A stretch of 8,068 nucleotides of DNA, taken from contig JAGBWT010000106.1 of NCBI GenBank assembly GCA_017629615.1, forward strand, positions 1-8,068. Reading direction: 5' to 3'. A program made the translations under genes and the position numbers. Positions 1 through 6,830 of the stretch are shown piece after piece. The stretch's first letter is position 1. Each line of letters begins with the position of its first letter. The notes beneath the pieces were generated by a model. It was not told where the DNA came from, made no database searches, and worked only from the letters and a program-made list of their open reading frames with translations. This DNA comes from Alistipes sp. Its GTDB lineage: Bacteria; Bacteroidota; Bacteroidia; Bacteroidales; Rikenellaceae.

Positions 1-1
1 G

Positions 2-961
2 TATCTGCTCAAACCGATGAATTGTCCTCACCACTGCGAAATCTATCGTAGCAAGCCTCGTTCGTATAAGGACCTTCCTGTTCGCTTGGCCGAGTTCGGT
101 ACGGTATATCGCTACGAGCAGTCGGGCGAGTTGCACGGCCTTACCCGTGTGCGCTCGTTTACGCAGGACGATGCTCACCTCTTCGTGCGCCCCGACCAAC
201 TGTTGGAGGAGTTTGAGAAGGTTATCGACATCGTACTCTACATCTTCAAGACCTTGAAGTTCGATAAATATACGGCTCAAATCTCGTTGCGTGACCCTGA
301 AAATACCTCGAAGTATATCGGCTCGGACGAGAATTGGGAGAAGGCCGAGAATGCTATCATTCAGGCTTGCCAGGAGAAGGGTCTGAACACGGTTGTTGAG
401 ACCGGTGAGGCCGCTTTCTATGGTCCGAAACTCGACTTTATGGTCAAAGATGCACTCGGTCGTAGCTGGCAGCTCGGTACTATTCAGGTCGATTACAACC
501 TTCCGGAGCGTTTCGACTTGACCTACACGGGTGCCGACGATAAACTTCACCGTCCGATTATGATTCACCGTGCGCCATTTGGCTCGATGGAGCGATTTGT
601 GGCAGTATTGTTGGAGCATACGGCAGGTAAGTTCCCGTTGTGGCTCTCGCCTGACCAGTGCGTTGTTCTTCCGATTTCGGAGAAGTTCAACGACTATGCC
701 GAGGAGGTTGTGGCATATCTCAATGAGAGAGATGTCCGCGCCCATATCGACGACCGTAACGAGAAGATTGGCCGCAAGATTCGCGACAACGAGCTCAAAC
801 GTATCCCTTACCTGCTTATTGTTGGTGAGAAGGAGGCTGCCGAGCATACGGTATCGGTTCGCGCACAAGGCGAAGGTGACAAGGGCTCGATGACGCTCGA
901 CGCATACTGCGACTATATGAAGTCGTTGGTCGATGCCGAAATTGCGGCCAACAAGATGTAA
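2..961 (+). CDS. thrS: Threonyl-tRNA synthetase, 5'-truncated by the window edge
   Basis: This is the C-terminal half of threonyl-tRNA synthetase, which charges tRNA-Thr with threonine using ATP in the cytoplasm. The reading frame is already open at base 2 (Tyr-Leu-Leu-Lys-Pro then Met-Asn-Cys-Pro), so the gene starts upstream; the Met codon at 17 is internal, not a start. About 319 residues are visible, against roughly 640 for the whole enzyme. Counting from the Met at 17, the class II catalytic core is clear: MNCPHH with the zinc ligand Cys3, RSFTQDDAH with His54, and [13 protein letters not shown] with His184. These match the three zinc ligands of the E. coli enzyme (Cys334, His385, His511); the first two are spaced identically. 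The remainder, from about residue 205, is the anticodon-binding domain (VLPISEKF, then ARAHIDDR-type and [22 protein letters not shown] stretches). infC follows after 41 bp, so co-transcription is likely. Confidence 0.97.
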   Translation, partial: YLLKPMNCPHHCEIYRSKPRSYKDLPVRLAEFGTVYRYEQSGELHGLTRVRSFTQDDAHLFVRPDQLLEEFEKVIDIVLYIFKTLKFDKYTAQISLRDPENTSKYIGSDENWEKAENAIIQACQEKGLNTVVETGEAAFYGPKLDFMVKDALGRSWQLGTIQVDYNLPERFDLTYTGADDKLHRPIMIHRAPFGSMERFVAVLLEHTAGKFPLWLSPDQCVVLPISEKFNDYAEEVVAYLNERDVRAHIDDRNEKIGRKIRDNELKRIPYLLIVGEKEAAEHTVSVRAQGEGDKGSMTLDAYCDYMKSLVDAEIAANKM

Positions 962-1002
962 CCATACAAACCAAACATAACAGTATTTTTTAATTTAACT
1001 AA

Positions 1003-1599
1003 ATGGCAGGATTCAAACCGTTCGCACCACGTCCGATGAGTGCGCAAGCCAACAATCAAAATCGCGGTCGTCGTCCCGTAAAGGAGAACCCTAACCGCAT
1101 TAACAACGAAATTACCGCCCCAACGGTCCGCATCGTAGGCGATAATGTCGAGCCTAACCTCGTGTTGCCAATCTCGAAGGCTATCGCTTTGGCCGACGAA
1201 ATGGAACTCGACTTGGTTGAAATTTCCCCTAATGCCGAACCTCCTGTGTGTCGCATTGTCGATTATCAGAAGTTCCTCTATCAGCAGAAGAAGAAGCAGA
1301 AGGAGATTAAGTCGAAGCAGACCAAGGTGGTTGTCAAGGAGATTCGTTTCGGTCCGCAGACCGACGACCACGACTTCAACTTCAAGTTGCGTCACGCCGA
1401 GAACTTTATCAAGGAGGGTGCAAAGGTCAAGGCCTATGTATTCTTCCGCGGTCGAAGCATCGTCTTTAAGGAGCAGGGCGAGATTCTCCTTCTCCGTTTT
1501 GCGCAGGCTCTCGAAGAGATTGCCAAAGTTGAGGTTATGCCGCAGTTGGAGGGTAAGAAGATGAATATGATTCTTGCCCCAAAACCAAAGAAGAACTAA
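1003..1599 (+). CDS. infC: Translation initiation factor IF3
   Basis: IF3 binds the 30S subunit, keeps it apart from 50S and checks start-codon and initiator-tRNA pairing. The product is 198 aa, slightly longer than the 180 aa of E. coli IF3 because of a basic N-terminal extension of about 30 residues. The N-domain begins at [16 protein letters not shown] and contains the family signature region [17 protein letters not shown] Lys-rich linker ([13 protein letters not shown]) leads to the C-domain with [25 protein letters not shown] and [13 protein letters not shown]. The ATG at 1003 is preceded by an A/T-rich stretch and no Shine-Dalgarno, usual for Bacteroidetes. A second in-frame ATG lies at 1036 but is less likely, because the first preserves the whole extension. 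The ATG here contrasts with the rare AUU start of E. coli infC, so that form of autoregulation is not indicated. infC follows thrS in a common order, but rpmI-rplT do not come after it. Confidence 0.97.
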   Translation: MAGFKPFAPRPMSAQANNQNRGRRPVKENPNRINNEITAPTVRIVGDNVEPNLVLPISKAIALADEMELDLVEISPNAEPPVCRIVDYQKFLYQQKKKQKEIKSKQTKVVVKEIRFGPQTDDHDFNFKLRHAENFIKEGAKVKAYVFFRGRSIVFKEQGEILLLRFAQALEEIAKVEVMPQLEGKKMNMILAPKPKKN

Positions 1600-1708
1600 A
1601 TTTAATTGACGATTTAGTCGTTATACTGCGATAAGCGAGTTCCTCACATACGTCAAGTATGCTGCGGACTCGCTTTCTTGTATGCCTATAAATCGTCTAA
1701 TTAAATTT
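1598..1708. repeat. 111-bp imperfect palindrome downstream of infC
   Basis: The outer arms are 1598-1616 (AAATTTAATTGACGATTTA) and 1689-1708, the reverse complement with one extra base. An inner stem pairs AGCGAGT (1634-1640) with ACTCGCT (1668-1674), and CATAC (1647-1651) with GTATG (1657-1661), around the loop GTCAA (1652-1656). Both stems centre on 1653-1654, so the whole forms one long interrupted hairpin. It begins in the infC stop codon and would be transcribed as the infC 3' end, where it could act as a terminator or an mRNA-stabilising structure; only a weak T-rich stretch (1706-1716) follows. The size and layered symmetry also suit a dispersed palindromic repeat or MITE-like sequence. 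No second copy lies in this window, so that reading is inference. Confidence 0.7.
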
Positions 1709-1843
1709 GTTCTTTTGCCTGCAACTTGGAATGGTGATACCACTCCTTACGACTTCCGGCAAGACGTTGTAGGTGCGTTTAAGGCGCTTATGCAGTAGCC
1801 GAGTTACAACCATCGCTCTAAAACGGTTTTTAGGCGGTGGTAA
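1709..1843. other. Non-coding or degenerate intergenic stretch
   Basis: No convincing gene is present between the infC hairpin and the promoter of the next operon. The segment contains a short stem-loop (GGAATGGT-GAT-ACCACTCC, one mismatch) enclosed by CCTGCAAC and GTTGTAGG, so it can fold. On the minus strand an ATG at 1813 opens a 38-codon frame that stops at 1697-1699 inside the palindrome (protein begins MVVTRLLHKRLKRTYNVLPE). It has no obvious promoter, and I do not recognise it. It may be a chance frame or the remnant tail of a repeat-borne gene. Confidence 0.35.
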
Positions 1844-1875
1844 TTTGAACGGCTCACATATTTTTATTATCTTTG
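1844..1875 (+). promoter_or_regulatory. Bacteroidetes-type promoter of the luxE-like/licD/GT2 operon
   Basis: A -33 box TTTG (1844-1847) and a -7 box TATCTTTG (1868-1875, matching TAnnTTTG) are separated by 20 bp, the spacing expected for the Bacteroidetes primary sigma factor. The predicted transcription start would fall at about 1879-1883, within a few bases of the ATG at 1884, which would make the mRNA leaderless or nearly so. Confidence 0.7.
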
Positions 1876-1883
1876 CTTTGGCT

Positions 1884-2849
1884 ATGGCACTTCGAGAGAA
1901 AATATTTGCTATCGCAAGCGATGCGCAATTCGAGCGTGTGGCATTGGAGGTATTTCGCTTTCAGGCCGAGCATTGTGCGCCCTATGCCGAATATTTGCAC
2001 TTGTTGGGTGTAGAGCCGTCGCAGGTGCAGCGTGTCGAGGATATTCCGTGCCTGCCAATCGAACTATTCAAGAGCCACGATATATATTGTGGCGCAGAGG
2101 CTCCGCAACAAATCTTTACGTCGAGTGCAACAACGGGTATGACGCCGTCGCGTCACGCGGTGGCCGACTTGTCGCTCTACGAGCGCGACTTCTTGGAGTC
2201 GTTCCGCTTGTTCTATGGCGAGCCGTCGCAGTGGAGCATCTATGGACTGTTGCCGTCGTATCTGCAACGAAGTGGCTCGTCGCTGGTCTATATGGTCGAT
2301 GTGCTTATTCGTGAGAGTGGTCGGGGTGGCTTCTATCTCGACAACTACGAACAGATGCTCCGCGATATGGCTGCCGACCCGCGACCAAAGATTTTGCTTG
2401 GTGTGACATATGCGCTGCTCGATTTGGCCGAGCAGTTTGCTCCGAAGTTGCACGAGACGATAGTGATGGAGACGGGCGGTATGAAGGGGCGTCGCAAGGA
2501 GTTACCAAAGGCCGAGTTGCATCGAGTCTTGTGCGATGCCTTCGGTGTCGAGGCTATCCATTCGGAGTATGGTATGGCCGAGATGATGTCGCAGGCCTAC
2601 TCGAAGGGTGGAGGACGGTTTGTTGCTCCGCCGTGGGTGCGCGTGTTGGTGCGCGATGTGAACGACCCGTTTGAGCGTCTTGCGCCTACGCGACGAGGTG
2701 CAATCGATATTATCGACCTCGGCAATCTCTACTCTTGCGCCTTTCTTGCGACGCAAGATGCGGGAGTGGTCTATGCCGATGGCTCGTTCCGTATCGAGGG
2801 GCGTATAGGTATGGCCGATGTTCGCGGCTGTAATTTGTTGGTGCAATAA
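1884..2849 (+). CDS. LuxE-like acyl-protein synthetase (adenylate-forming)
   Basis: The 321-aa product resembles the LuxE/acyl-protein synthetase family, ATP-dependent enzymes that activate a carboxylic acid as an acyl-adenylate and pass it to a protein or other acceptor. Visible motifs are TSSATTGMTPSRH at residues 79-91 (the Ser/Thr/Gly-rich ATP-binding motif), ETGGMKGRRKE at 196-206 and SEYGMAEMMSQAY at 227-239, the equivalent of the ANL-family motif with its conserved Tyr-Gly and Glu. No signal peptide or membrane segment is seen, so it is probably cytoplasmic. The frame extends upstream to a GTG at 1773, but the ATG at 1884 fits the family's N-terminus (REKIFAIASDAQFERVALEVFRFQ) and lies just after the promoter. 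There is no LuxC-type reductase beside it, so a bioluminescence-like fatty aldehyde pathway is not implied. In this setting it may activate an acyl or amino-acyl group added to a glycan. The substrate is unknown. Confidence 0.85.
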   Translation: MALREKIFAIASDAQFERVALEVFRFQAEHCAPYAEYLHLLGVEPSQVQRVEDIPCLPIELFKSHDIYCGAEAPQQIFTSSATTGMTPSRHAVADLSLYERDFLESFRLFYGEPSQWSIYGLLPSYLQRSGSSLVYMVDVLIRESGRGGFYLDNYEQMLRDMAADPRPKILLGVTYALLDLAEQFAPKLHETIVMETGGMKGRRKELPKAELHRVLCDAFGVEAIHSEYGMAEMMSQAYSKGGGRFVAPPWVRVLVRDVNDPFERLAPTRRGAIDIIDLGNLYSCAFLATQDAGVVYADGSFRIEGRIGMADVRGCNLLVQ

Positions 2850-2859
2850 ATATAGAGAT

Positions 2860-3708
2860 ATGAAGTATAGGAGAGAGGATTTGCAGCGTCTGCACGAGGA
2901 GTTGTATGGCATACTTGCCGAGATTGTGCGCGTGTGCGATAAGTGCGGGATTCCCTACTTTATTCAGGGTGGCTCGGCTATCGGAGCGTTCTACAATCAG
3001 GCGATAGTGCCGTGGGACGACGATATCGATGTCGGTATGACGCGCGATAACTACGAGCGTTTTCTGCGCGAAGCCCCTGCCGAATTGGGTAGCGACTACT
3101 TCTTGGAGTGGTTTGGTACAGAGCCGACCACGCCATTCTATTTTGCCAAAGTCAAGAAAAATAATACTTTGTTTGTTGAGGAGATGTTTCGCGATATGCC
3201 GATTCATCACGGCATCTTTGTCGATATTTTCCCCTACGACCGCATACCCGACTCGCCAACGATGGAGCGATGGCATCGCGCTCGTGCGAAGTTCTGGATT
3301 AACTGCTTTATGGGCAAGCAAATCTGGTTGTGGGGTCATTGCGGCCAATGCGAAATCGACGCTCCGCTACCAAAGTCGTGGCTCGGTTGCCTGGCCATTC
3401 GGGTTGTATGCTCGCTGATGTCGCGCGAGGCGATATATCGTCGTATGAATCGCGTGCTGGGTTGCTACAATGGGCAAGATACAGAGCGTGTCAATATTGT
3501 CCGTATGCCGAAGGACCAAATTCGTCGCGAGTGTGTCGAAAACCCTGTTCTGATGCCGTTTGGTCCGCTCAAAGTGTGGGTGCCGCGTGATGTGGAGAGC
3601 TATCTGCGCCACCACTATCCCAACCTGCGCCCCGTGTTGCCCGAGGAGGAGCAAATTAACCACGCACCATATCGTCTGTCGTTTGATGCTGCGGCCGACC
3701 AAGAGTAA
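2860..3708 (+). CDS. LicD-family phosphotransferase
   Basis: The 282-aa protein belongs to the LicD family (nucleotidyltransferase-like fold), whose known members attach phosphocholine, ribitol phosphate or related groups from nucleotide-activated donors to surface glycans. The N-terminal core is typical: YFIQGGSAIGAFYNQAIVPWDDDIDVGM, with GGS at 37-39 and WDDDID at 52-57, whose acidic residues are expected to bind metal. HHGIFVDIFPYDRIPDSP follows near residue 115-130, also characteristic of LicD proteins. The ATG at 2860 is chosen because an earlier in-frame ATG (2818) would overlap the preceding gene and adds residues foreign to the family. The gap to the upstream stop is only 10 bp and the next gene starts 6 bp downstream, so it is the middle gene of an operon. 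No lic-type choline uptake or cytidylyltransferase genes are present, so the transferred group cannot be named. Confidence 0.9.
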   Translation: MKYRREDLQRLHEELYGILAEIVRVCDKCGIPYFIQGGSAIGAFYNQAIVPWDDDIDVGMTRDNYERFLREAPAELGSDYFLEWFGTEPTTPFYFAKVKKNNTLFVEEMFRDMPIHHGIFVDIFPYDRIPDSPTMERWHRARAKFWINCFMGKQIWLWGHCGQCEIDAPLPKSWLGCLAIRVVCSLMSREAIYRRMNRVLGCYNGQDTERVNIVRMPKDQIRRECVENPVLMPFGPLKVWVPRDVESYLRHHYPNLRPVLPEEEQINHAPYRLSFDAAADQE

Positions 3709-3714
3709 TACGAT

Positions 3715-4794
3715 ATGAAGAGGCTCTCGATTATAATCCCGACCTATAATATGGAGGCCCTGCTGGGCCGCTGTCTCGACTCGATTGTCGCTTCGCCTGC
3801 AATCGACCAAATCGAGGTTGTGGTTGTTAATGATGGTAGTCGTGACGGCTCGCTTGCCATAGCGCAGGGGTATGAGGCCCGTTTTCCGCAATCGGTGTGC
3901 GTGGTCGATAAACCCAATGGCAACTATGGCTCAACTATCAATGCCGCCTTGCCGTTGTTGCAGGGTGAGTGGGTCAAGATTCTCGACGCCGACGACCGCT
4001 TCGATGTGACTCTTGTGGAGCAGTTTGTCGAGGCGTTGGGTCGTGCCGAGGGTGCCGATATGATGCTTACGCCCTACATCGAGGAGCGACACGAGGGTTT
4101 GCGTCGAGTCGATTGCGATATATATTCGCGCAACCGATACGAGTATGGTCGCATTTATGATGCCGAACATCTGTTTGCCGATGGGGTTGTTCGTCTGATA
4201 GCGATGCACTCGGTCGCCTATCGTACCGCCTTACTACGCGAAATGGGCTACCGCCAAAGCGAGGGTATATCCTATACCGACCAGGAGTGGGTGTTCTATC
4301 CGCTGTTTGGGGTTGAGCGTATCGTCTTTGCCGATATACCTTTATATATATATAATCTCACGCGCGAGGGGCAGACTATGGACCCTCGTGTAATGCTTCG
4401 CAGCCTTACGGGGTTGGTAGCCGTTACGGAGGCTATGTCGGCGCGCTATGCAAGTGCGCACGCCGAGTCGATGTCGCCGGCCCGAAGAGCCTTTTTGCAG
4501 GAGGCCCTGCGTTGTCGTCATCGTGTGGTCTATCGCCTATGGTTGCTTGCTATGCCCGACGAGGAGTTCTCGTCGGCCGAGTTCGAGGCTTCCGACCAAC
4601 GTATGGTGGAACTCGCCAAATTATGTGGCTTGGGTCGAGTTGCTGTTCCGGTCAATAATGTGCTTGGATTTGACCTGCTTGACCGTTGGCGCAGATGTGG
4701 TCGTCGCTACCCGTCGTGGGTGCGCTCGCTATTGCGTTGGGCCGACAATGCGATGATTCGCCTTCACGCCCTTGTCTTTGGGCGCAAAGGGTAG
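3715..4794 (+). CDS. Family 2 glycosyltransferase
   Basis: The 359-aa protein is a GT-A fold, inverting family 2 glycosyltransferase that transfers a sugar from a nucleotide-sugar to an acceptor, probably on the cytoplasmic face of the inner membrane. It starts with the canonical SIIIPTYNMEALLGRCLDSI. EVVVVNDGSRDGS (residues 34-46) forms the nucleotide-binding region, KPNGNYGSTIN (66-76) follows, and LDADD (90-94) holds the DXD metal site. YTDQEW (187-192) contains the probable catalytic base region. The N-terminal ~225 residues are the catalytic domain; the C-terminal ~130 residues are Arg-rich and helical in character, and I see no clear transmembrane helix. It lies 6 bp after the licD-like gene, so the two are almost certainly translated from one mRNA. 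It would supply the sugar that the LicD-like enzyme decorates, or extend the same chain. A TA-rich run at 4341-4354 is explained by the codons for Leu-Tyr-Ile-Tyr-Asn. Confidence 0.93.
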   Translation: MKRLSIIIPTYNMEALLGRCLDSIVASPAIDQIEVVVVNDGSRDGSLAIAQGYEARFPQSVCVVDKPNGNYGSTINAALPLLQGEWVKILDADDRFDVTLVEQFVEALGRAEGADMMLTPYIEERHEGLRRVDCDIYSRNRYEYGRIYDAEHLFADGVVRLIAMHSVAYRTALLREMGYRQSEGISYTDQEWVFYPLFGVERIVFADIPLYIYNLTREGQTMDPRVMLRSLTGLVAVTEAMSARYASAHAESMSPARRAFLQEALRCRHRVVYRLWLLAMPDEEFSSAEFEASDQRMVELAKLCGLGRVAVPVNNVLGFDLLDRWRRCGRRYPSWVRSLLRWADNAMIRLHALVFGRKG

Positions 4795-4808
4795 AATCAT
4801 CTGCTCTT

Positions 4809-6710
4809 CTATAACTTTTCGGCTTCGGCCAACCACTCGCTGACCGTCGCATCGGAAGGCATACGCCAATCACCTCGTGGCGAGAGCGATACCGAACCGA
4901 CCTTCGGACCATCGGGTACTGCCGAGCGTTTGTATTGCTGGGCGAAGAAGCGACGAAGGAAGGTGCAAAGCCAATGCTTGATGGTTGCCACGTCATAGCG
5001 CTCGCCAAATGCAGTCTGTGCAAGGAATGCTATCTTGCGAGGCGAAAATCCGTTGCGTATAAAGTGGTAGATAAAGAAGTCGTGCAGTTCGTATGGACCA
5101 ACCAACTCCTCGGTGCATTGTGCAATCTCGCCACGCTCGTTGGCCGGCAGTAACTCTGGGCTGACAGGTGTCGAGACTATATCGCGGAGTGTCGAACGAA
5201 CAAGCTCGCTCTGGTCGTGCGATGCCGACCACTCGACAAGCAGACGCACCAGGGTCTTTGGAATCGAGCAGTTCACGTTATACATCGACATATGGTCGCC
5301 GTTGTAGGTAGCCCAACCGAGAGCCGCCTCGCTCAAATCGCCCGTGCCGATAACCAAACCTCCCTCCTTGTTGGCCAAGTCCATAAGTATTTGAGTGCGC
5401 TCGCGTGCCTGCGAATTCTCGTAGGTTGCACTGCGGTCGCTTGGGTCGAGTTCGATGTCGCGGAAGTGCTGTTCGCACGCGGCACGAATCGAGATTTCGC
5501 GCATCGAGACACCGAGTTGCTCCATAAGTGTCAGGGCGTTCTGATAGGTGCGGTCGGTTGTGCCAAATCCGGGCATCGTGACGGCAATAACGCCTTTGCG
5601 GTCGAGACCAAGCATATCGAATGTTGCCACCGTGACAAGCAGCGCAAGTGTCGAGTCGAGGCCTCCCGAGATGCCGATAACTACGCGCGAGGAGTGCGTA
5701 TGCGAAAGGCGCTGGGCTAAACCTGCGCACTGAATTGCAAAGGCCTCGGCACAACCCTCCTCCAAGTCGGCAGGGGTAAATGGTGCTGCGTTGATTTCGC
5801 GCTCCAACTTGCTTTCGGCCTGCGCAAGGTCGATGTCGATGGTGTCAAACTCGTTGTCGAGATTGATAAACGAAGTGTGGCGACGACGCTCGTTGAGGAT
5901 ATGCTCAACGTCGATGTCGGCTACGGTTAGGTGTGCTTCGCGTACAAAACGCTCGCGTGCGGCGATGATTTTGCCAACCTCGGCCACGATGCCGTTGCCC
6001 GTAAATACGAGGTCGGTCGATGATTCGCCCACACCTGCCGAGCAGTAGATATAGCCGCACAATGCGCGAGCCGACTGCTGCTTGATGAGCGAACGTAGGT
6101 AGGAGTGCTTGCCAAGCTCCTCGGGCGTTGCCGAGAGGTTGAAAATGAGCGTTGCTCCTGCCAATGCCATACTCGACGATGGCGGCGCAGGCACCCACAA
6201 GTCCTCGCAAATCTCCACGCCAAACTCCACACCGTGAACGTTGAACAGAAGGTCGGCACCGAAGCGTACGCGCTGATTGCAGAGCGTGATTTCGGTGTTG
6301 TAGATGTCGCGACCCTCCGAGAACCAACGGCTCTCGTAGAACTCCGAGTAGTTCGGGATATAGCTCTTTGGGACAACACCGCAGATGCGACCATTGGCAA
6401 TCACGACGGCGCAGTTGTAGAGGTTATTCTTGTAGTGTATCGGCATTCCGACAATCGACACTATTGCTCGTGGCGTTGCGAGCAATCTCTTCAAAGCTTC
6501 GTTTGCTGCCTCCAAAAGGCGCGATTGCGAAAATAGGTCGCCGCAGGTATAACCCGTCAGCGATAGTTCGGGAAATACGACGATGCTCACGCCACGCTCC
6601 ACAGCCTCGGCCGTGAGATGGTCTATCGCCTCGGCATTGGCCTGACAATCGGCAATTTTTACCAGCGGTGTCGCCGCTGCAACCTTTACAAAACCGTATC
6701 TGTTGTTCAT
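4809..6710 (-). CDS. nadE: Glutamine-dependent NAD+ synthetase
   Basis: This 633-aa enzyme catalyses the last step of NAD+ biosynthesis: ATP-dependent amidation of nicotinic acid adenine dinucleotide with ammonia from glutamine. The N-terminal nitrilase-type glutaminase domain shows the Glu-Lys-Cys triad as Glu48 (FPELSLTGY), Lys115 (VVPKSYIPNY) and Cys168 (EICEDLW). These positions agree with Glu52, Lys121 and Cys176 of the M. tuberculosis enzyme. The C-terminal synthetase domain carries the PP-loop SGGLDS at 348-353, followed by IGTGDLSEAALGWATYNGDHMSMYNVN. The two-domain form uses glutamine directly. The frame reaches back to a GTG at 6731, but that would lie in the repeat cluster. The ATG at 6710 (MNNRYGFVKVAAATP) matches the family start and is preferred. 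The gene is convergent with the glycosyltransferase, 14 bp away, with no visible terminator between them. Its likely promoter is at 6800-6830. Confidence 0.97.
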   Translation of the reverse strand: MNNRYGFVKVAAATPLVKIADCQANAEAIDHLTAEAVERGVSIVVFPELSLTGYTCGDLFSQSRLLEAANEALKRLLATPRAIVSIVGMPIHYKNNLYNCAVVIANGRICGVVPKSYIPNYSEFYESRWFSEGRDIYNTEITLCNQRVRFGADLLFNVHGVEFGVEICEDLWVPAPPSSSMALAGATLIFNLSATPEELGKHSYLRSLIKQQSARALCGYIYCSAGVGESSTDLVFTGNGIVAEVGKIIAARERFVREAHLTVADIDVEHILNERRRHTSFINLDNEFDTIDIDLAQAESKLEREINAAPFTPADLEEGCAEAFAIQCAGLAQRLSHTHSSRVVIGISGGLDSTLALLVTVATFDMLGLDRKGVIAVTMPGFGTTDRTYQNALTLMEQLGVSMREISIRAACEQHFRDIELDPSDRSATYENSQARERTQILMDLANKEGGLVIGTGDLSEAALGWATYNGDHMSMYNVNCSIPKTLVRLLVEWSASHDQSELVRSTLRDIVSTPVSPELLPANERGEIAQCTEELVGPYELHDFFIYHFIRNGFSPRKIAFLAQTAFGERYDVATIKHWLCTFLRRFFAQQYKRSAVPDGPKVGSVSLSPRGDWRMPSDATVSEWLAEAEKL

Positions 6711-6723
6711 ATCCGTATGTTTT

Positions 6724-6801
6724 AATGGCACTCAATGGCATTCGGGCTTGCGCCCTTAATGGCAAGCGCAATCAGAGATTGCTGAATGGCATTGAATGGC
6801 A
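6724..6801. repeat. Left AATGGCA heptamer cluster (five copies, with hairpins)
   Basis: Five exact AATGGCA copies lie on the + strand at 6724, 6734, 6758, 6785 and 6795 (start positions); two pairs are exactly 10 bp apart. Between them are GGGC-TTGC-GCCC (6744-6755) and the perfect inverted repeat GCAATC-AGA-GATTGC (6768-6782). The part 6768-6801 has the plan GCAATCAG-N9-AATGGCA-N3-AATGGCA, found inverted at 7413-7446 with identical spacing. The cluster fills the space between the nadE start and the stop of the four-helix-bundle gene, so it would form most of the nadE 5' leader. Confidence 0.9.
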
Positions 6802-6830
6802 AAAATATTACTTTTTTCTCTTTTCTTCAA
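6800..6830 (-). promoter_or_regulatory. Probable nadE promoter inside the end of the upstream gene
   Basis: On the minus strand a TTG (6830-6828) is followed after 20 bp by TATTTTTG (6807-6800), a full match to TAnnTTTG. The -33 element lies in the last codons of the four-helix-bundle gene and the -7 element begins two bases into its stop codon. Transcription would start near 6795 and give nadE a leader of roughly 85 nt made largely of the heptamer cluster. Because TATTTTTG is easily found in AT-rich DNA, this rests mainly on the spacing and position. Confidence 0.5.

Noticed and set aside
913..1395. Minus-strand open frame of 160 codons across thrS and infC
   Set aside because: Both plus-strand genes are unmistakable here. 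The Leu-rich run in the antisense protein is the reverse of the Lys/Glu/Gln-rich IF3 linker.
1773..1883. Longer LuxE-like protein starting at the GTG at 1773
   Set aside because: The added 37 residues are encoded upstream of and across the promoter and do not look like the family N-terminus.
4338..4356. TA-repeat run as a promoter or phase-variable tract
   Set aside because: It lies within the glycosyltransferase frame and encodes Leu-Tyr-Ile-Tyr-Asn in a conserved region. The run is short and imperfect.
4795..4808. Terminator between the convergent glycosyltransferase and nadE genes
   Set aside because: The 14-bp gap holds no inverted repeat or T-run, so no terminator can be supported.
5217..5720. 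Plus-strand open frame of 167 codons inside nadE
   Set aside because: It is a shadow of the GC-rich nadE coding strand. nadE has all expected motifs across this stretch and this frame shows no recognisable domain.
6711..6731. Longer nadE starting at the GTG at 6731
   Set aside because: It would add MPLKHTD encoded partly by a repeat heptamer. The ATG at 6710 matches the family N-terminus.
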